Shown here piece after piece: positions 35,087 through 42,166 of a stretch of DNA of 64,000 nucleotides. Under the pieces are notes generated by a model. That model ran no database searches and was not told the origin of the DNA. It saw only the letters and a list, made by a program, of their open reading frames with translations. The first letter of the stretch is position 1, and every line of letters starts with the position of its first letter. Source of the DNA: Aestuariibaculum suncheonense (lineage in GTDB: Bacteria; Bacteroidota; Bacteroidia; Flavobacteriales; Flavobacteriaceae). The DNA is taken from assembly GCF_014596935.1 (NCBI RefSeq), contig NZ_JACVXC010000005.1, positions 184,490-248,489 on the forward strand. The letters run 5' to 3'. The position numbers were made by a program, and so were the translations under genes.

Positions 35087-35632
35087 CTAGTCGTCTTTGG
35101 TTTTTGTGATAGAATTTAAAGTGACTTTACACATTAAAGGTGTATTGCTTCCAATTTTATTTTCGTCGCCATAATAGCCGTAAGCTTTTTGTGATGGAAA
35201 TAGAAAGGTAACGGTTTCACCAGCTTTCATTAGTTTTAGCCCTTCGCGTAATCCTGTAAAAAGTTCTTCTTTATCTATTGTATACGTACGTGTTTTAAGT
35301 TCAGCGAAAGAGTAAATCGTGCTGCCATTTAAGGTTTTAACATCGTAATCGTAGTTAACAATATCACCAAAAGCAGGAGTTTGTAACGAATCGATGTCTG
35401 TTTTGGTATTATAAAAATACCAGAATCCGCTTTCTGAAGCAATATAGTCATTCTCTTGTTTTTGAGTCATGAACTTTTCTATAAGTGCTTGTTCCCTTGC
35501 ATTTAGTTTTTTATTGCGCTCTACCGAAGCGTCAATAAACGAGCCCGATTTTACAGAAATAGGTCGTCTTGCTTCCGGAGATTTGCAAGCAAACGTGAAT
35601 GCAATTAAGGCCAGAGTTAAAAATTTATTCAT
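35087..35632 (-). CDS. gldI: Gliding motility lipoprotein GldI (FKBP-type isomerase)
   Basis: This 181-residue FKBP-type peptidyl-prolyl isomerase has a lipoprotein signal (MNKFLTLALIAFTFACKSPE, lipobox FAC). The FKBP domain (~60-178) has GDIVNYDYDVKTLNGSTIYS, LREGLKLMKAGETVTFLFPS and AYGYYGDENKIGSNTPLMCK. In Flavobacterium johnsoniae GldI is a gliding-machinery lipoprotein of this type. The motif GSNTPL replaces the usual I-P-x-N-x-x-L. It overlaps the nrnA end by 8 bases on the same strand, implying coupled translation. Confidence 0.88.
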   Translation of the reverse strand: MNKFLTLALIAFTFACKSPEARRPISVKSGSFIDASVERNKKLNAREQALIEKFMTQKQENDYIASESGFWYFYNTKTDIDSLQTPAFGDIVNYDYDVKTLNGSTIYSFAELKTRTYTIDKEELFTGLREGLKLMKAGETVTFLFPSQKAYGYYGDENKIGSNTPLMCKVTLNSITKTKDD

Positions 35633-36644
35633 TATTCAGGGCTTTATTATAACTAGGCAATATACTAATAAATTTTTCAACGGTATCGTTTAGTGATAAT
35701 TCACTTCGACCACCAGCAGCATTGATATGTCCGCCACCATTAAAATGTGATCGCGACATGTCGTTTACCGAGAAGTCACCTTTTGAACGCAAAGATATTT
35801 TAACAATGCCTTCCTGTTTGTCTTCAATAAAAATAGCAGCTAACACGATATTATCTAACGACAATCCGTAATTAACAATACCTTCGGTGTCTCCTTTTTT
35901 GTAATCATATTTATTTAGTTCTTCCTGAGAGAGCGTGATATATGCCGCGCGATGTTCTGGTAGAACGTTTAAATTCGTTAATGCACAACCCAATAATTGC
36001 AAACGCTGGTAGCTATTGGTGTCGTAAATGTTATTGTGTATTTGAGAATTGTTAGCACCTTTATCAATTAAATCAGCTATTATTCTGTGCGTTTGACTCG
36101 TTGTTGAAGGAAAACGGAACGACCCGGTATCGGTCATAATACCGGCATATAAGCAAGAAGCAATATCGGCATCAATTAAAGTTGTATCTCCTAACATAGC
36201 GATAAAAAGGTATACCATTTCGCAGGTTGAACTCATGTTGACATCGCTATAGGTATAAAGTGCGTAATCATCTGGAGTTTGATGATGATCGATCATGATT
36301 TTAATTCCGGTACTTTGAGCTAAAGCCGTTTCCATATTTCCGGCACGGTTCAGCGCATTGAAATCCAGAGTAAAAATAATATCGGCATCACTTATTAGAA
36401 CATCAGATTCTTTGGTTTGTGCATCGTATTTTAAGATGTTGGCTTCACCTGGCATCCATTTTAAAAAATGCGGATAATCGTTTGGGGCGATAACATGAAC
36501 TTGATGTTTGCCTTTTAGTAGATAATGATAAAGGCCTAATGTTGATCCGATGGCGTCTCCATCGGGGTTTTTATGAGGGACAATAACTATCTTTTTTTCA
36601 GTAGATAATAGTTGCTTTATGCTTGTTATTTCTTCATTTTTCAT
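35625..36644 (-). CDS. nrnA: DHH-family phosphoesterase, NrnA-like (oligoribonuclease / pAp phosphatase)
   Basis: This 339-residue cytoplasmic protein degrades short RNA oligonucleotides (nanoRNA) and dephosphorylates 3'-phosphoadenosine 5'-phosphate in its family. Motif I is VPHKNPDGDAIGSTLGL (residues ~20-36). The DHH motif is IMIDHHQTP (~117-125), with IFTLDF and ADLIDKGANNSQIHNNIYDT following. The DHHA1 tail is SRSHFNGGGHINAAGGRSEL. Length is close to the B. subtilis NrnA. Its end overlaps the gldI start by 8 bases. Confidence 0.93.
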   Translation of the reverse strand: MKNEEITSIKQLLSTEKKIVIVPHKNPDGDAIGSTLGLYHYLLKGKHQVHVIAPNDYPHFLKWMPGEANILKYDAQTKESDVLISDADIIFTLDFNALNRAGNMETALAQSTGIKIMIDHHQTPDDYALYTYSDVNMSSTCEMVYLFIAMLGDTTLIDADIASCLYAGIMTDTGSFRFPSTTSQTHRIIADLIDKGANNSQIHNNIYDTNSYQRLQLLGCALTNLNVLPEHRAAYITLSQEELNKYDYKKGDTEGIVNYGLSLDNIVLAAIFIEDKQEGIVKISLRSKGDFSVNDMSRSHFNGGGHINAAGGRSELSLNDTVEKFISILPSYNKALNNE

Positions 36645-36682
36645 AGATGACGAAGATACAATTTTTTTAAAATTACATCGGC

Positions 36683-36712
36683 TTGTTTTTATTGATAAAT
36701 AGCGTACTTTTG
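36683..36712 (+). promoter_or_regulatory. ndk promoter
   Basis: TTG (36683-36685), a 19-base spacer and TACTTTTG (36705-36712) match the phylum consensus. Transcription would start near 36719, giving a ~100-base leader before ndk. Confidence 0.75.
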
Positions 36713-36818
36713 CAGCAAAATTAAAAGAGCTCCATTGTGAAGTGGTTTTGGAAATGTATTTACGTTTGTAAGAATGCTTTTAGATGGAACAAAAACAGAA
36801 AAACACTAAAAATTAAAA

Positions 36819-37238
36819 ATGGCAACAAATAGAACATTTACAATGCTAAAGCCAGATGCAGTTGAAAACGGACACATTGGCGCAATATTAGAAAAAATTT
36901 CAGCTTCAGGATTTAGAATTGTAGCAATGAAATTAACGCAAATGACCAAAGCGGATGCTGAAGCATTTTATGCAATTCACAGTGAGCGTCCATTCTTCGG
37001 TGAGTTAGTAGAGTTTATGACTCGCGGACCTATCGTAGCTGCTATTTTAGAAAAGGAAAATGCGGTTGAAGATTTCAGAACTTTAATTGGAGCTACAAAC
37101 CCAGCTGATGCTGCTGAAGGAACGATTCGTAAATTATATGCTGCTTCTGTTGCGGAAAATGCGGTTCACGGAAGTGATAGTGATGAGAATGCAGCTATTG
37201 AAGGTGCGTTCCACTTCGCAGGAAGAGAGCAGTTTTAA
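36819..37238 (+). CDS. ndk: Nucleoside diphosphate kinase
   Basis: This 139-residue enzyme moves the gamma-phosphate from ATP to other nucleoside diphosphates. It starts [20 protein letters not shown], contains the KPDAV phosphate loop, and has the catalytic His in [12 protein letters not shown] (residue ~115), whose HGSDS is the NDK signature. Length is typical. It stands alone between its own promoter and terminator. Confidence 0.97.
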   Translation: MATNRTFTMLKPDAVENGHIGAILEKISASGFRIVAMKLTQMTKADAEAFYAIHSERPFFGELVEFMTRGPIVAAILEKENAVEDFRTLIGATNPADAAEGTIRKLYAASVAENAVHGSDSDENAAIEGAFHFAGREQF

Positions 37239-37263
37239 TTAAAAACGAGGCTTATATAAAACG

Positions 37264-37291
37264 AAAAATCCCGCTGATGCGGGATTTTTTG
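37264..37291 (+). terminator. ndk terminator
   Basis: AAAAATCCCGC-TGAT-GCGGGATTTTTT forms a strong stem with T-run, 26 bases after the stop. Confidence 0.88.
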
Positions 37292-37318
37292 TGTCTTAAA
37301 AAAATTAAATAGTATATA

Positions 37319-37510
37319 TTAAATTACTTTTACATTTACTGCGTTTAATCCTTTTTTACCTTCTTTCAGTTCAAATTCAACTTCATCACCTTCGCGAATT
37401 TCGTCGATTAAACCTGAAATGTGAACAAAATGTTCTTTTTTTGAACCTTCTTCGATAATGAAACCAAATCCTTTAGAATCATTGAAGAATTTTACTGTTC
37501 CTGTACTCAT
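37319..37510 (-). CDS. Cold-shock protein (CspA family), copy 1
   Basis: This 63-residue single cold-shock domain binds single-stranded RNA or DNA and acts as an RNA chaperone. Sequence signature: TVKFFNDSKGFGFIIEEGSK (RNP1 KGFGFI), then KEHFVHISGL (RNP2-like FVHIS), and the end GLNAVNVKVI. It is about 80% identical to copy 2, which starts at 37857 upstream on the same strand. A terminator separates the two copies, so each is expressed separately. Confidence 0.95.
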   Translation of the reverse strand: MSTGTVKFFNDSKGFGFIIEEGSKKEHFVHISGLIDEIREGDEVEFELKEGKKGLNAVNVKVI

Positions 37511-37576
37511 AATTGAAATATTAGTTATTAATTGAGTTAAATGTAGTATAAAATTTTTTGAAGTTTATTTTTTTTT

Positions 37577-37602
37577 CGTAAAATTTTTGATAAAATTTTA
37601 CG
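37577..37602. repeat. 26-base inverted repeat upstream of cold-shock copy 1
   Basis: CGTAAAATTTT and AAAATTTTACG are an 11-base perfect inverted repeat with a four-base loop. It lies in the upstream region of the copy 1 gene, just after the terminator of copy 2. It could be a leader hairpin or an operator. Confidence 0.45.
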
Positions 37603-37605
37603 CAC

Positions 37606-37642
37606 AAAAAAAGGCTATCAATAATTATTGATAGCCTTTTTA
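37606..37642 (-). terminator. Terminator of cold-shock copy 2
   Basis: AAAAGGCTATCAAT-AATT-ATTGATAGCCTTTTT forms a symmetric stem with T-runs on both strands, 24 bases downstream of the copy 2 stop. Confidence 0.85.
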
Positions 37643-37665
37643 TTGTAATTGTTAAAGTATATGTA

Positions 37666-37857
37666 TTAGATTACTTTTACGTTTACGGCGTTTAATCCTT
37701 TTCTACCTTCTTGTAGATCGAATTCAACTACATCACCTTCACGAATTTCATCGACTAGTCCAGAAATGTGTACGAAATGTTCTTTGTTGTTGTCATCTTC
37801 AACGATGAAACCAAAACCTTTTGAATCGTTGAAGAATTTTACTGTACCTTTACTCAT
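37666..37857 (-). CDS. Cold-shock protein (CspA family), copy 2
   Basis: This 63-residue protein starts MSKGTVKFFNDSKGFGFIVE, has RNP1 KGFGFI and RNP2 FVHIS, and ends GLNAVNVKVI. It differs from copy 1 mainly in the acidic loop (DDNNKE instead of EGSKKE). The pair is a tandem duplication with retained spacing. A TACCTTTG -7 element lies 29 bases upstream. Confidence 0.95.
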   Translation of the reverse strand: MSKGTVKFFNDSKGFGFIVEDDNNKEHFVHISGLVDEIREGDVVEFDLQEGRKGLNAVNVKVI

Positions 37858-37885
37858 TGTATTTGTATATAAAAAATTTAAAGGT

Positions 37886-37893
37886 CAAAGGTA
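37886..37893 (-). promoter_or_regulatory. -7 element of cold-shock copy 2
   Basis: Minus-strand TACCTTTG fits TAnnTTTG. The leader would be about 20 bases. No clear -33 partner is seen. Confidence 0.5.
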
Positions 37894-37955
37894 ATGTAAA
37901 TAAGTACAGCTTGTTAGAAATAAAGCGCTTTTATTATTTTTATTTTAAATTAAAA

Positions 37956-38252
37956 TTATCTGAGAATCAATTTTTTAACGATTTCTTTACCGAGAGCCTC
38001 ATTAATCATAGCTATAATCTTTTCTTTTCCATAGCTTAATTCTTCTCGTAAAACACTGGAATTAAGTTGCACGTAAAGTGTGTCTCGTTCTAAATTAACC
38101 GATCGGGTGTAATTATTAACACCATTACCCATAAGTTCTGCCCAGGCATCGGCCACATTAACTTTATCTAAACCTTTTTCTAATTTATTGGTTTCTACAA
38201 ATTCTTTTAAAGCGTCGGAGATGCTAATATGTTCGTTGTTGCGTTTTGCCAT
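37956..38252 (-). CDS. DUF721 family protein (DciA-like)
   Basis: This 98-residue protein carries the DUF721 domain that defines DciA, the ancestral loader of the replicative helicase: VADAWAELMGNGVNNYTRSV then LERDTLYVQLNSSVLREELS and KEKIIAMINEALGKEIVKKL. It lies beside recF, a replication/repair gene, which fits. The length is at the short end for DciA. Assignment to the DciA role is by domain only. Confidence 0.82.
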   Translation of the reverse strand: MAKRNNEHISISDALKEFVETNKLEKGLDKVNVADAWAELMGNGVNNYTRSVNLERDTLYVQLNSSVLREELSYGKEKIIAMINEALGKEIVKKLILR

Positions 38253-38290
38253 GAATTTGGAGTCTTGAGAAGTGGCAAAGGTACTATGTT

Positions 38291-38971
38291 TTAAAGTTCA
38301 AATTGAAATAACTTTTCAACAAGCGCTTCTTTTTGATACCAGTCGTTGTAAACCAGTTCTAAACTTTCAACTTTAAAGGATCCAAAATCGTGATCTTTAA
38401 AGCGTTCAATGGTTTTTATGAAGTGGTCTTTTTGCTTTAATTTATTTTTAAAACGGACAACAGTGGCGTGTGCGGTTTGTATCGTGTAGCGTTTATCTAT
38501 ACTTTGTTCTAAAGTGGAATGTTTAAAATTTTCTCTGAGATTATCACGAATATCATTTAAGGCGGAATTGTTCATAAAACCTTGTAGCATAATACAGGAA
38601 GGTGATGCGGTTAAACCTTTAAAATGAATTTGAATATTAGGGGATTCAATTAAGCTTTGTTTGATAACCTCAATATAATCCTGAATGTTAATCTGGTTTA
38701 GTTGAAATCCGCTGTAACACGAAATAATAGACATGACGGTAATATGAATGTCTGAATTAGTGTAGTAATATTGATCAGAATCAATCCTCTTTAATTCATC
38801 AAGAAACTGTTGAATATTGGTTTTAGCAGCTTCCGAAGGTCGTAATAAAAGGGTGATGCCAAATCGGTTGTCATTTTCAGATTCTATTAAAGAATCGATG
38901 TCGTAAGTGTTGTTTTTTATTTTTTCAATAGATGTATTGTAAAGTGTGGTATAATGTTCTTCAAGATTCAT
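38291..38971 (-). CDS. 2H phosphoesterase family protein
   Basis: This 226-residue protein carries two H-x-T/S motifs typical of the 2H (2'-5' RNA ligase/cyclic phosphodiesterase-like) superfamily: DIHITVMSI (residue ~73) and AHATVVRF (~168). The two histidines, each on a beta strand, form the active site in the family. The physiological substrate is unknown. It lies 5 bases downstream of recF on the same strand and just upstream of the DciA-like gene, so the three are probably co-transcribed. Confidence 0.72.
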   Translation of the reverse strand: MNLEEHYTTLYNTSIEKIKNNTYDIDSLIESENDNRFGITLLLRPSEAAKTNIQQFLDELKRIDSDQYYYTNSDIHITVMSIISCYSGFQLNQINIQDYIEVIKQSLIESPNIQIHFKGLTASPSCIMLQGFMNNSALNDIRDNLRENFKHSTLEQSIDKRYTIQTAHATVVRFKNKLKQKDHFIKTIERFKDHDFGSFKVESLELVYNDWYQKEALVEKLFQFEL

Positions 38972-38976
38972 AGGTT

Positions 38977-40056
38977 TTAAAGTCTGAAAATTTCGTACGA
39001 TTGATGGGCTTGTTTTACGGCATTCTCGGTACGTTCGGCGTGTGTGTCACTTATAAAAATTTGTCCGAAGTTAGCATCATCCACCAGTTTGATAATCTGT
39101 GTTACGCGATTTTCATCAAGTTTATCAAAAACATCATCTAATAATAAAATGGGGTTAACGCCACTTTGCGCTTTTATAAAATCGAATTGTGCTAGTTTAA
39201 GCGCTATTAAGAACGATTTTTGTTGCCCCTGACTTCCGAATTTTTTTATCGGGTGATCTTCAATATTAAAATTTAAATCATCCTTGTGAATGCCTACACT
39301 GGTGTATTGTAAAGCTTTGTCTTTGTTGATGTATTTTTGTAAAAGGGACTTTAAATCATCTTCAAATAAACCACTGTTGTACTCTAGTTCAACGTTTTCG
39401 TTACCATTACTAATGGCTTTATAACGCGCTTTAAAAATAGGAATGAAGGTTTCTAAAAAGGCTTTGCGTTTCTCAAAAATTTGTGTGCCGTAGTCGTTAA
39501 GCTGTTGGTTGTAAATGTCTAATGTTTCCTTATTAAAGGTGTGATTTAATGCAAAGTATTTTAATAAGGCATTACGCTGAGCAAGGATTTTGTTGTAATT
39601 AATCAGGTTGTTTAAGTAGCCTTTGTCGCTTTGCGAAATAACCCCATCAATAAATTTTCGACGGGTGTCACTACCTTCAACAATCAGGTCGCGATCGGCG
39701 GGAGAAATAATTACCAAAGGCAGAAACCCAATATGGTCGCTAAACTTGTCATAAATCTTTCCGTTGCGTTTAATCACTTTTTTTTGACCGCGTTTTAAAC
39801 TAACCGTAATTTTTTCAGATTTATCGGCTTTCACATAATCGCCATTCACCACAAAAAACTCTTCACCATGCTTAATATTTTGTGTTGCTACCGGATTAAA
39901 ATAACTTTTTCCGAAGGATAAATGGTAAATGGCATCGAGCACATTGGTTTTACCAATACCGTTATTTCCAACAATACAATTGATTTTATCGTTGAAATTG
40001 AAGGATTTGCTTTCGAAATTCTTATAATTTAATAGAGAAAGTGATTTTAAAATCAT
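38977..40056 (-). CDS. recF: DNA replication/repair protein RecF
   Basis: This 359-residue SMC-like ATPase loads RecA at gaps with RecO and RecR. Walker A is [20 protein letters not shown] (residues ~30-48). The ABC signature region is [17 protein letters not shown], Walker B is [17 protein letters not shown], and the H-loop is FISDTHAER. Length is normal. The gene is read away from a TPR-protein promoter region at 40057-40196 and is followed by the 2H phosphoesterase gene. Confidence 0.96.
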   Translation of the reverse strand: MILKSLSLLNYKNFESKSFNFNDKINCIVGNNGIGKTNVLDAIYHLSFGKSYFNPVATQNIKHGEEFFVVNGDYVKADKSEKITVSLKRGQKKVIKRNGKIYDKFSDHIGFLPLVIISPADRDLIVEGSDTRRKFIDGVISQSDKGYLNNLINYNKILAQRNALLKYFALNHTFNKETLDIYNQQLNDYGTQIFEKRKAFLETFIPIFKARYKAISNGNENVELEYNSGLFEDDLKSLLQKYINKDKALQYTSVGIHKDDLNFNIEDHPIKKFGSQGQQKSFLIALKLAQFDFIKAQSGVNPILLLDDVFDKLDENRVTQIIKLVDDANFGQIFISDTHAERTENAVKQAHQSYEIFRL

Positions 40057-40141
40057 ATAAAAAGTAGCTTAAAGCATGTTAAGGAGTCGCGACTCTTTAA
40101 AAGGAGGTGCAAATTATTGAAAAAATACAAATAAATAACCT

Positions 40142-40170
40142 TTTGTATATGAAGAAAAATTATATTTTTG
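40142..40170 (+). promoter_or_regulatory. Promoter of the TPR protein / ribH operon
   Basis: TTTG (40142-40145), a 17-base spacer and TATTTTTG (40163-40170) match the consensus well. Transcription start would be near 40176, 20 bases before the ATG at 40197. Confidence 0.75.
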
Positions 40171-40196
40171 CGTGGCATTAACTTTAGAATAAATAC

Positions 40197-40967
40197 ATGG
40201 CAACATATAACAAAAGAGGTTACAAACCGAAAACGAAGGAAGAAAAGATTGAAGTAGAGGAAGTAGAATCAACAACAGCAGAGGTTTTTAACACGTTAGA
40301 TGAAACGGCGTCAAAAACAGAAGAATTTGTTGAGAAAAATCAGAAATACATCTTCATGTTTATTGGTGCAGTAGCGGTTGTTGTATTAGGTTATTTAGGT
40401 TATAGCGAGTTTATTGCAAAACCTAAGCAAGTAAATGCGATGAACGATATGTTTCAGGCGCAAAAATATTTCGACCAGGCAGTAAACGGTGTAGAAAAGG
40501 ATTCATTATTCAACTTAGCGCTTAATGGTGGTGAAGGTAAATATGGTATGTTAGACATTATTGAAGAATACAGCGGAACACCATCGGCTAACTTAGCACA
40601 CTATTATGCAGGTACAGCTTATTTAAGATTAAAAGATTACAAAAATGCGATTGAGTATTTAAGTGATTTTAAAAGTGATGATGAAATTTTAGCACCTTTA
40701 GCAAAAGGTAATATTGGTGATGCATTCGTACAATTAAATCAACAAGATGATGCTTTAGGTTACTACGAAGAAGCTGCTAATATGAGAAATAACGGGTATA
40801 CAACGCCAATGTACTTATACAAAGCAGGAGCAATTGCTTTAGAATTAGGTAAGGCAGGTAAAGCGTTAGATTACTTTAACAGAATTAAAGAAGAATATCC
40901 AAATTCTACCGAGGCTGCAACTATCGATGTATTTATTGGTAAAGCTCAGGTATTGGCAAGTAAATAA
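40197..40967 (+). CDS. Membrane-anchored TPR-repeat protein
   Basis: This 256-residue protein has a basic N-terminus and acidic segment (~1-50), one membrane helix (YIFMFIGAVAVVVLGYLGYS, ~51-70) and a periplasmic domain of TPR-type helix pairs: NLAHYYAGTAYLRLKDYKNA, LAPLAKGNIGDAFVQLNQQD and MYLYKAGAIALELGKAGKAL. It resembles YfgM-like periplasmic TPR proteins that help protein folding. It is followed 3 bases later by ribH, so the two genes form one transcript. Confidence 0.82.
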   Translation: MATYNKRGYKPKTKEEKIEVEEVESTTAEVFNTLDETASKTEEFVEKNQKYIFMFIGAVAVVVLGYLGYSEFIAKPKQVNAMNDMFQAQKYFDQAVNGVEKDSLFNLALNGGEGKYGMLDIIEEYSGTPSANLAHYYAGTAYLRLKDYKNAIEYLSDFKSDDEILAPLAKGNIGDAFVQLNQQDDALGYYEEAANMRNNGYTTPMYLYKAGAIALELGKAGKALDYFNRIKEEYPNSTEAATIDVFIGKAQVLASK

Positions 40968-40970
40968 TAT

Positions 40971-41456
40971 ATGGCTACGGCAAATAAAAATTTATCAGAT
41001 TACGATAAAGCTACAATCCCAAATGCGAAGAAATTTCGATTTGGGATTGTTGTTTCTGAATGGAATGATACCATTACAGAAGGCTTGTATCAAGGGGCTT
41101 ACGATGCACTTATAGATAATGGGGCATTGCCTGAAAATATAATTCGTTGGAATGTGCCGGGAAGTTTTGAATTAATCTATGGCGCAAAAAAAATGCAGGA
41201 GCAAATTGTGAGTGCAGTTATTGTTATAGGAAGTGTAATTCAAGGGGAGACCAAGCATTTCGATTTCGTGTGTGAAGGTGTAACGCAAGGTATTAAAGAC
41301 TTAAACGTTATGCATGAAACACCGGTGATTTTTTGTGTGCTTACCGACAATACCATGCAACAGGCTATCGACCGTTCAGGTGGTAAACACGGTAATAAAG
41401 GAACAGAAGCTGCTATTGCAGCAATTAAAATGGCTGAGTTACGAAACAATAGCTAA
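40971..41456 (+). CDS. ribH: 6,7-dimethyl-8-ribityllumazine synthase
   Basis: This 161-residue enzyme condenses the ribityl-amino-pyrimidine with the butanone phosphate to give lumazine, the penultimate step in riboflavin biosynthesis. Motifs: FGIVVSEWNDTITEGLYQGA, WNVPGSFELIYGAK, GSVIQGETKHFDFVCEGVTQ with the catalytic His in KHFDFV, and RSGGKHGNKGTEAAIAAIKM. Length is normal. It shares an operon with the upstream TPR gene. A terminator follows. Confidence 0.96.
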   Translation: MATANKNLSDYDKATIPNAKKFRFGIVVSEWNDTITEGLYQGAYDALIDNGALPENIIRWNVPGSFELIYGAKKMQEQIVSAVIVIGSVIQGETKHFDFVCEGVTQGIKDLNVMHETPVIFCVLTDNTMQQAIDRSGGKHGNKGTEAAIAAIKMAELRNNS

Positions 41457-41485
41457 AAGACTGCAGATTAGTTTTTAATAAAATA

Positions 41486-41526
41486 AAAGAGATGCTTGGT
41501 CGGTAAAAGGATTAAGCATCTCTTTT
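41486..41526 (+). terminator. ribH terminator
   Basis: AAAGAGATGCTT and AAGCATCTCTTT form a 12-bp stem with a ~16-base loop, followed by T residues. Confidence 0.75.
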
Positions 41527-41580
41527 GTTTTTGAACATTTTGAGACGATATCTGTTAACAATTTTTGGCAATACTATTTC

Positions 41581-41609
41581 TTGATTCTGCCTATTTTTAA
41601 GTACTTTTG
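41581..41609 (+). promoter_or_regulatory. Promoter of the small-membrane-protein / mutL operon
   Basis: TTG (41581-41583), an 18-base spacer and TACTTTTG (41602-41609) fit the consensus. The transcription start near 41615 lies after the TTG at 41607, so the first small gene must start downstream of that TTG. Confidence 0.72.
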
Positions 41610-41630
41610 AAGTATAAGTATTCATCTATT

Positions 41631-41861
41631 TTGTTTAATCAGCGTAAAAATAAATCCTTTAGTTATCAACCTCGATTTTCACAGGAAACCGAGGAGAAGT
41701 CTGGTACAACGTCTTCTAAAGATCATGATTTCATATCGAAATGGGAACGTACCAGAAGCACCAAGCGAAAAGTAAAGGGCGCCATGTCTATTCGTACATT
41801 ACTATTAATTTTGGTATTGTTATTGATTTGTATGTACCTACTAGATTCAAAATTCAATTAA
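41631..41861 (+). CDS. Small membrane protein, paralogue of the next gene (non-ATG start)
   Basis: The protein is ~76 residues if the TTG at 41631 (or the ATT at 41628) is the start. No ATG exists upstream in this frame, and a possible TTG at 41607 is inside the promoter -7 element. The N-terminus (FNQRKNKSFSYQPRF) aligns with the paralogue's FKTRKNKKFSYTPRY, which supports the start near 41628-41631. A basic middle part (WERTRSTKRKVKGAMS) precedes one C-terminal membrane helix (IRTLLLILVLLLICMYLLDS). It is followed 17 bases later by the paralogue. Function is unknown. Confidence 0.62.
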   Translation: MFNQRKNKSFSYQPRFSQETEEKSGTTSSKDHDFISKWERTRSTKRKVKGAMSIRTLLLILVLLLICMYLLDSKFN

Positions 41862-41878
41862 CCTAAACTTTAGACATT

Positions 41879-42163
41879 ATGGGCATTTTTAAAACACGTA
41901 AAAACAAAAAATTTAGTTATACCCCTCGTTATTTTAATGGCGGAGAAGAAGGTAATCCTTTTGAAATCAAGCATAAGTTTGACGAATACAGAAAAACGGT
42001 GGGAGGTAATACTGGCCTAAAAACAAAATTAATCAACGCATTAGATGATTTAAAAAATAATGAAGATAATGAGGCAAACCGGCGCATTTTAATAATTGTT
42101 GCGATTCTTGTTATTATCTTTTTATTTATCATCGATTTCGATTTATCCATATTTTTTAAATAA
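41879..42163 (+). CDS. Small membrane protein (94 aa), downstream of ribH
   Basis: This 94-residue protein starts MGIFKTRKNKKFSYTPRYFN, has an amphipathic charged middle (IKHKFDEYRKTVGGNTGLKT) and one C-terminal hydrophobic helix (RILIIVAILVIIFLFIIDFD). Relatives in Flavobacteriia are, to my memory, named riboflavin synthase subunit beta by transfer from neighbouring ribH, but nothing here looks like a riboflavin enzyme. It ends 3 bases before mutL, so it is in the mutL operon. Confidence 0.72.
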   Translation: MGIFKTRKNKKFSYTPRYFNGGEEGNPFEIKHKFDEYRKTVGGNTGLKTKLINALDDLKNNEDNEANRRILIIVAILVIIFLFIIDFDLSIFFK

Positions 42164-42166
42164 TTC

